This document shows positions 61,696 through 64,000 of a DNA stretch of 64,000 nt, in pieces. Origin of the DNA: Kumtagia sp964244725 (GTDB taxonomy: Bacteria; Pseudomonadota; Alphaproteobacteria; Rhizobiales; Rhizobiaceae); NCBI GenBank assembly GCA_964244725.1, contig CAXTJQ010000012.1, positions 62,001 through 126,000 of the forward strand, read 5' to 3'. A program made the position numbers and the translations under genes. Positions within the stretch are counted from its first letter, which is position 1, and every line of letters starts with the position of its first letter. The notes under the pieces are model-generated. The model was not told the DNA's origin, did not search any database, and saw only the letters and a list, made by a program, of their open reading frames with translations.

Positions 61696-61805
61696 GTCCA
61701 AGCCTCCATGTCGCAAGACCCCTCAGCGGCGATACTCTAATCCCGACATGACAGGGATGTGAAGCGGCATCGTGGCGACACTGAAGCGCAAACCCGCGGC
61801 AATTC

Positions 61806-62465
61806 TCATGCATTTCGAGGCGCTTGGGCCGTCGACGCCGCGTCGCGGCCTTTGATCTCGCGATAATAGGCCCAGAACAGCCGCGCCGCAACGCTGCGCC
61901 ACGGCGACCATGATTCGGCGATCGCGATGAGCGCTTTCTCGCCCGGGCGCGGCGTCAGCCCAAGCGCATGGCCGACCGAGCCTTGCAGGGCGACATCGCG
62001 GGCGGGAAACACATCCGGATGGCCAGCGCAGACCATCAGGTAGACTTCCGCCGTCCACGGACCGATGCCGGCGACAGCCGTCAGATGCGCGGTCGCCTCC
62101 TCGCCGGGAAGCGTGCAGAGATGGGTCAGGTCGAGACCGTCGCGCACGGCGGCCGCGATGGCGAGCAACGTCCGCTGCTTGGGCCGCGACAGTCCGGCTT
62201 CGCGGAACACGCTCTCGTCGGCGGCAAGCACGCTTTGCGGCGTCAGCGGGTCGAGCAGTTTGACGAAACGGTCGAAAATCGCATCGGCGCTGGCGCGCGA
62301 GACCTGCTGCGAGACGACGATAGAGGCGAGGCTCGGAAAGCCGGGTTCGGTAAGCCGCAGCGGGATGTCGCCGGCGATGCGGCGCACGGCTTGCAGGCGC
62401 GGATCGGCCTGGACAAGGGCGGCGATGCCGGCATCGACGTGCCCCATGTTGACAATACGCAGCAT
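61806..62465 (-). CDS. DNA-3-methyladenine glycosylase II (AlkA-like)
   Basis: Base-excision repair glycosylase of 219 aa from the HhH-GPD superfamily. The helix-hairpin-helix reads LTAVAGIGPWTAEVYL and the catalytic Asp lies in VFPARDVALQG. It lacks the N-terminal Ada-type domain of E. coli AlkA, so it is the short form. It removes alkylated bases such as 3-methyladenine. Divergent from gluQ with a 71-bp gap. Confidence 0.9.
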   Translation of the reverse strand: MLRIVNMGHVDAGIAALVQADPRLQAVRRIAGDIPLRLTEPGFPSLASIVVSQQVSRASADAIFDRFVKLLDPLTPQSVLAADESVFREAGLSRPKQRTLLAIAAAVRDGLDLTHLCTLPGEEATAHLTAVAGIGPWTAEVYLMVCAGHPDVFPARDVALQGSVGHALGLTPRPGEKALIAIAESWSPWRSVAARLFWAYYREIKGRDAASTAQAPRNA

Positions 62466-62536
62466 CGTAACCTTGCCGGGGGTGATCGCTCACAGTAGCA
62501 ATCGCCCGCCATGGCACAATCCGTTTCCCGCCGCCG

Positions 62537-63445
62537 ATGAGCGCGCCCGTCTTCCGCTTCGCGCCAAGTCCAAACGGCCGGCTGCATCTCGGCCATGCTT
62601 ATTCGGCGCTGCTCAACCAGCACCATGCGCGACGAACCGGCGGGCGGCTCCTGCTGCGGATCGAGGACATCGACCTTGGGCGCTGCTCGCCGGATTTCGA
62701 AGCCGGGATTTTCGAGGATATTGCCTGGCTTGGCGTCGGCTGGGAAGAGCCTGTGCGGCGGCAGTCGACGCAGTTCGAGCTTTATCGCAGCGCCTTGCAA
62801 CGGTTGATCGAAGAGGAACTGGTCTATCCGGCCTTCATGAGCCGCACCGAAATGCGGGCGCATATCGTCGCGGCGGAAGCCGGCGGGGCGATTTGGCCGC
62901 GCGATCCCGACGGTGCGCCGGCGTATCCTTCGCTGGACAGGAGGCGTTCGAAACGGGACCGGGCAAAGTTGATGGCTCAGGGCGCGCCGTTCGCCTGGCG
63001 GCTTGATATGGAAGCAGCTATCGAGGCGGTCGGTCCGCTCCACTGGACCGAATTGTCCGGCGATCGGCTCGGCGATGCAATTTCAATCGAGGGCCATCCG
63101 GAGGTTTGGGGAGACGCGGTCCTGGCGCGGCGGGATGTGCCGACGAGCTATCATCTGTCGGTCGTGGTCGACGACCATTGGCAAGGGGTTTCGCATGTCG
63201 TGCGCGGCGCCGACCTGCGCGACGCCACATCGTTGCACCGCGTGCTGCAGGCGCTGCTCGGCATGCGGCCGCCGGCATATCATCATCATCGGCTCATTCT
63301 CGGACCGGACGGGCGCAAGCTGTCGAAGAGCGCCGGCGACAGCGGCATTTCGGCGTTGCGCGAGCAAGGCGAAACGCCGGCGGCGATCCGGCGCAAGGTC
63401 GGGCTTGCGGATGAAGAAAAGGCGCGGCGCTCTCCGCGTTCGTGA
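62537..63445 (+). CDS. gluQ: Glutamyl-Q tRNA(Asp) synthetase
   Basis: Truncated glutamyl-tRNA synthetase paralogue (302 aa) that attaches glutamate to queuosine in tRNA-Asp. The class I HIGH-like motif is FAPSPNGRLHLGHAY and the KMSKS-like motif is RKLSKS. The anticodon-binding domain is absent, as the family requires. The zinc-binding Cys residues present in E. coli GluQ are missing (PAFMSRTE in that place). With the preQ1-controlled transporter it supports use of queuosine. Confidence 0.93.
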   Translation: MSAPVFRFAPSPNGRLHLGHAYSALLNQHHARRTGGRLLLRIEDIDLGRCSPDFEAGIFEDIAWLGVGWEEPVRRQSTQFELYRSALQRLIEEELVYPAFMSRTEMRAHIVAAEAGGAIWPRDPDGAPAYPSLDRRRSKRDRAKLMAQGAPFAWRLDMEAAIEAVGPLHWTELSGDRLGDAISIEGHPEVWGDAVLARRDVPTSYHLSVVVDDHWQGVSHVVRGADLRDATSLHRVLQALLGMRPPAYHHHRLILGPDGRKLSKSAGDSGISALREQGETPAAIRRKVGLADEEKARRSPRS

Positions 63446-63607
63446 TCGGTCAGGCGCACGCGCCATGGCAGCGTTTCAACTCTTTCCAGGCCGAAGGCGC
63501 AGGCTTTGTCAGGGCCAACTCGAGCCCAGCTTTCTGAGGCCCGGCGGATGCTTGCCCACAACGCGCGGATGACCTGAGTTTACCAGACCCAGTCTAAAGG
63601 GTTTTCA

Positions 63608-63853
63608 GTGATCACCGTCAACATTCACGAGGCCAAGACGCATTTGTCGCGCCTGATCGAACGCGCGGCCAAAGGTGAACCGTCCGTCATCGCCAAGGCA
63701 GGCAAGCCAATGGTGAAGGTAACGCAGATCGAAATGGAGGAGACGGAGAAAATCCCGCGCCTCGGCTTCATGGCTGGAGAATTCAAGGTTCCCGATGTTT
63801 TCGAGACCATGGGCGCGGATGAGATCGAGCGGATGTTCTACGGCGACGAATGA
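63608..63853 (+). CDS. Type II antitoxin, Phd/YefM-like
   Basis: Antitoxin of 81 aa from GTG 63608. The Phd fold is clear: VNIHEAKTHLSRLIERAAKGE, then VIAKAGKPMVKVTQIEM, and a C-terminal tail LGFMAGEFKVPDVFE that fits VapB-type toxin binding. It is a different, closer-to-VapB type than the antitoxin at 12.9 kb. The stop overlaps the toxin start by ATGA. Confidence 0.88.
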   Translation: MITVNIHEAKTHLSRLIERAAKGEPSVIAKAGKPMVKVTQIEMEETEKIPRLGFMAGEFKVPDVFETMGADEIERMFYGDE

Positions 63854-64000
63854 GGCTGCTGATCGATACCCAACTGCCGCTTTGGGCCGCGGCCGAACCG
63901 CATCGCGTTCCGAAAACGGCGTCGGGACTGATGGCCTCCGAGACCAACGACCTGCATTTTCAGCGTCGTCAGCCTTTGGGAAAGCACGATCAAGAACGGA
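63850..64000 (+). pseudogene. PIN-domain toxin (VapC-like), 3' partial and frame-shifted
   Basis: The N-terminus MRLLIDTQLPLWAAAEPHRV has the PIN Asp, and the family continuation SVVSLWESTIKNG is found one frame away after the TTTT run at 63957-63960. Removing one T gives ...NDLHFSVVSLWESTI, as expected of the family. The gene runs off the window, so only the first 50 codons can be judged. Either a sequence error or an inactivated toxin beside an intact antitoxin. Confidence 0.72.

Noticed and set aside
1..64000. CRISPR array, prophage or insertion sequence
   Set aside because: No regularly spaced repeats, phage genes, transposase genes or terminal inverted repeats with target duplications were seen.

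Overview
The window reads as chromosome of a high-GC alphaproteobacterium of the order Hyphomicrobiales (Rhizobiales), most like Mesorhizobium and relatives. This rests on gene content and order: aerobic cobaltochelatase genes cobS/cobT next to a J-domain gene and bolA, tlpA divergent from argH-lptM-lysA, hpt beside ftsEX, a DUF3108 gene beside rpmB, a SAM-II riboswitch in front of metX-metW, and a preQ1 riboswitch in front of a YhhQ-type transporter. No species can be named from the sequence alone. Almost all of the window is densely packed core genome with many 1-4 base stop/start overlaps; no prophage, insertion sequence or CRISPR array was seen.

Layout. 0-3.3 kb: peptide/nickel-type ABC importer (permeases and ATPases; the binding protein must lie upstream), ended by a terminator. 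3.3-8.6 kb: M20 amidohydrolase, D,D-carboxypeptidase coupled to a His-rich COG0523 GTPase, TusA-like protein, L,D-transpeptidase. 8.7-12.7 kb: accA and xerD on the minus strand, aroK-aroB on the plus strand. 12.8-13.5 kb: Phd/PIN toxin-antitoxin pair with its own promoter and operator. 13.5-19.1 kb: bolA, J-domain protein, cobS, a HicAB-like pair set into the cob cluster, cobT, and a phytase-like secreted protein. 19.3-23.5 kb: spermidine-synthase-like protein, a small frameshifted gene, tRNA-Leu, then YqaA, DsbB, PduO-type adenosyltransferase and rhomboid. 23.5-24.1 kb: non-coding DNA with palindromic elements. 24.1-27.9 kb: etfB-etfA-hbd and an Omp25-like porin. 28-34.3 kb: tlpA, argH, lptM, lysA and a DUF4175/TIGR02302 protein. 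34.4-42 kb: hpt, ftsE-ftsX, YdcF, plsC, aldo/keto reductase, a broken chaC, DUF2125 protein. 41.7-49.8 kb: tyrA-hisC, a membrane LuxR-type regulator with a PepSY protein, metX-metW, a methyltransferase, gloB-cupin, DUF3108. 50-54 kb: rpmB, the queuosine-precursor transporter, and a decaying catabolic island. 54-64 kb: RTX protein, a GNAT/flippase pair for surface polysaccharide, BrkB, SDR, HIG1, HNH, AlkA, GluQ-RS, and a third toxin-antitoxin pair.

Common threads. Cobalamin is served by cobS, cobT and the PduO-type adenosyltransferase. Queuosine is served by the preQ1-controlled transporter and GluQ-RS. Envelope growth and division are served by the D,D-carboxypeptidase, the L,D-transpeptidase, FtsEX, plsC, LptM and the flippase. 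Methionine synthesis is served by SAM-II-controlled metXW.

The most informative accessory signal is a 51.4-54.0 kb island. An AraC-type regulator broken by one amber codon and a dihydroxyphthalate-decarboxylase-like gene broken by one base share a 19-bp operator made of two TGCC half-sites 10 bp apart. Four further single-base frame breaks occur elsewhere: two in chaC, one in the small gene at 20.1-20.4 kb and one in the terminal PIN toxin. They are either real decay or homopolymer errors in the source sequence; the sequence alone cannot decide.
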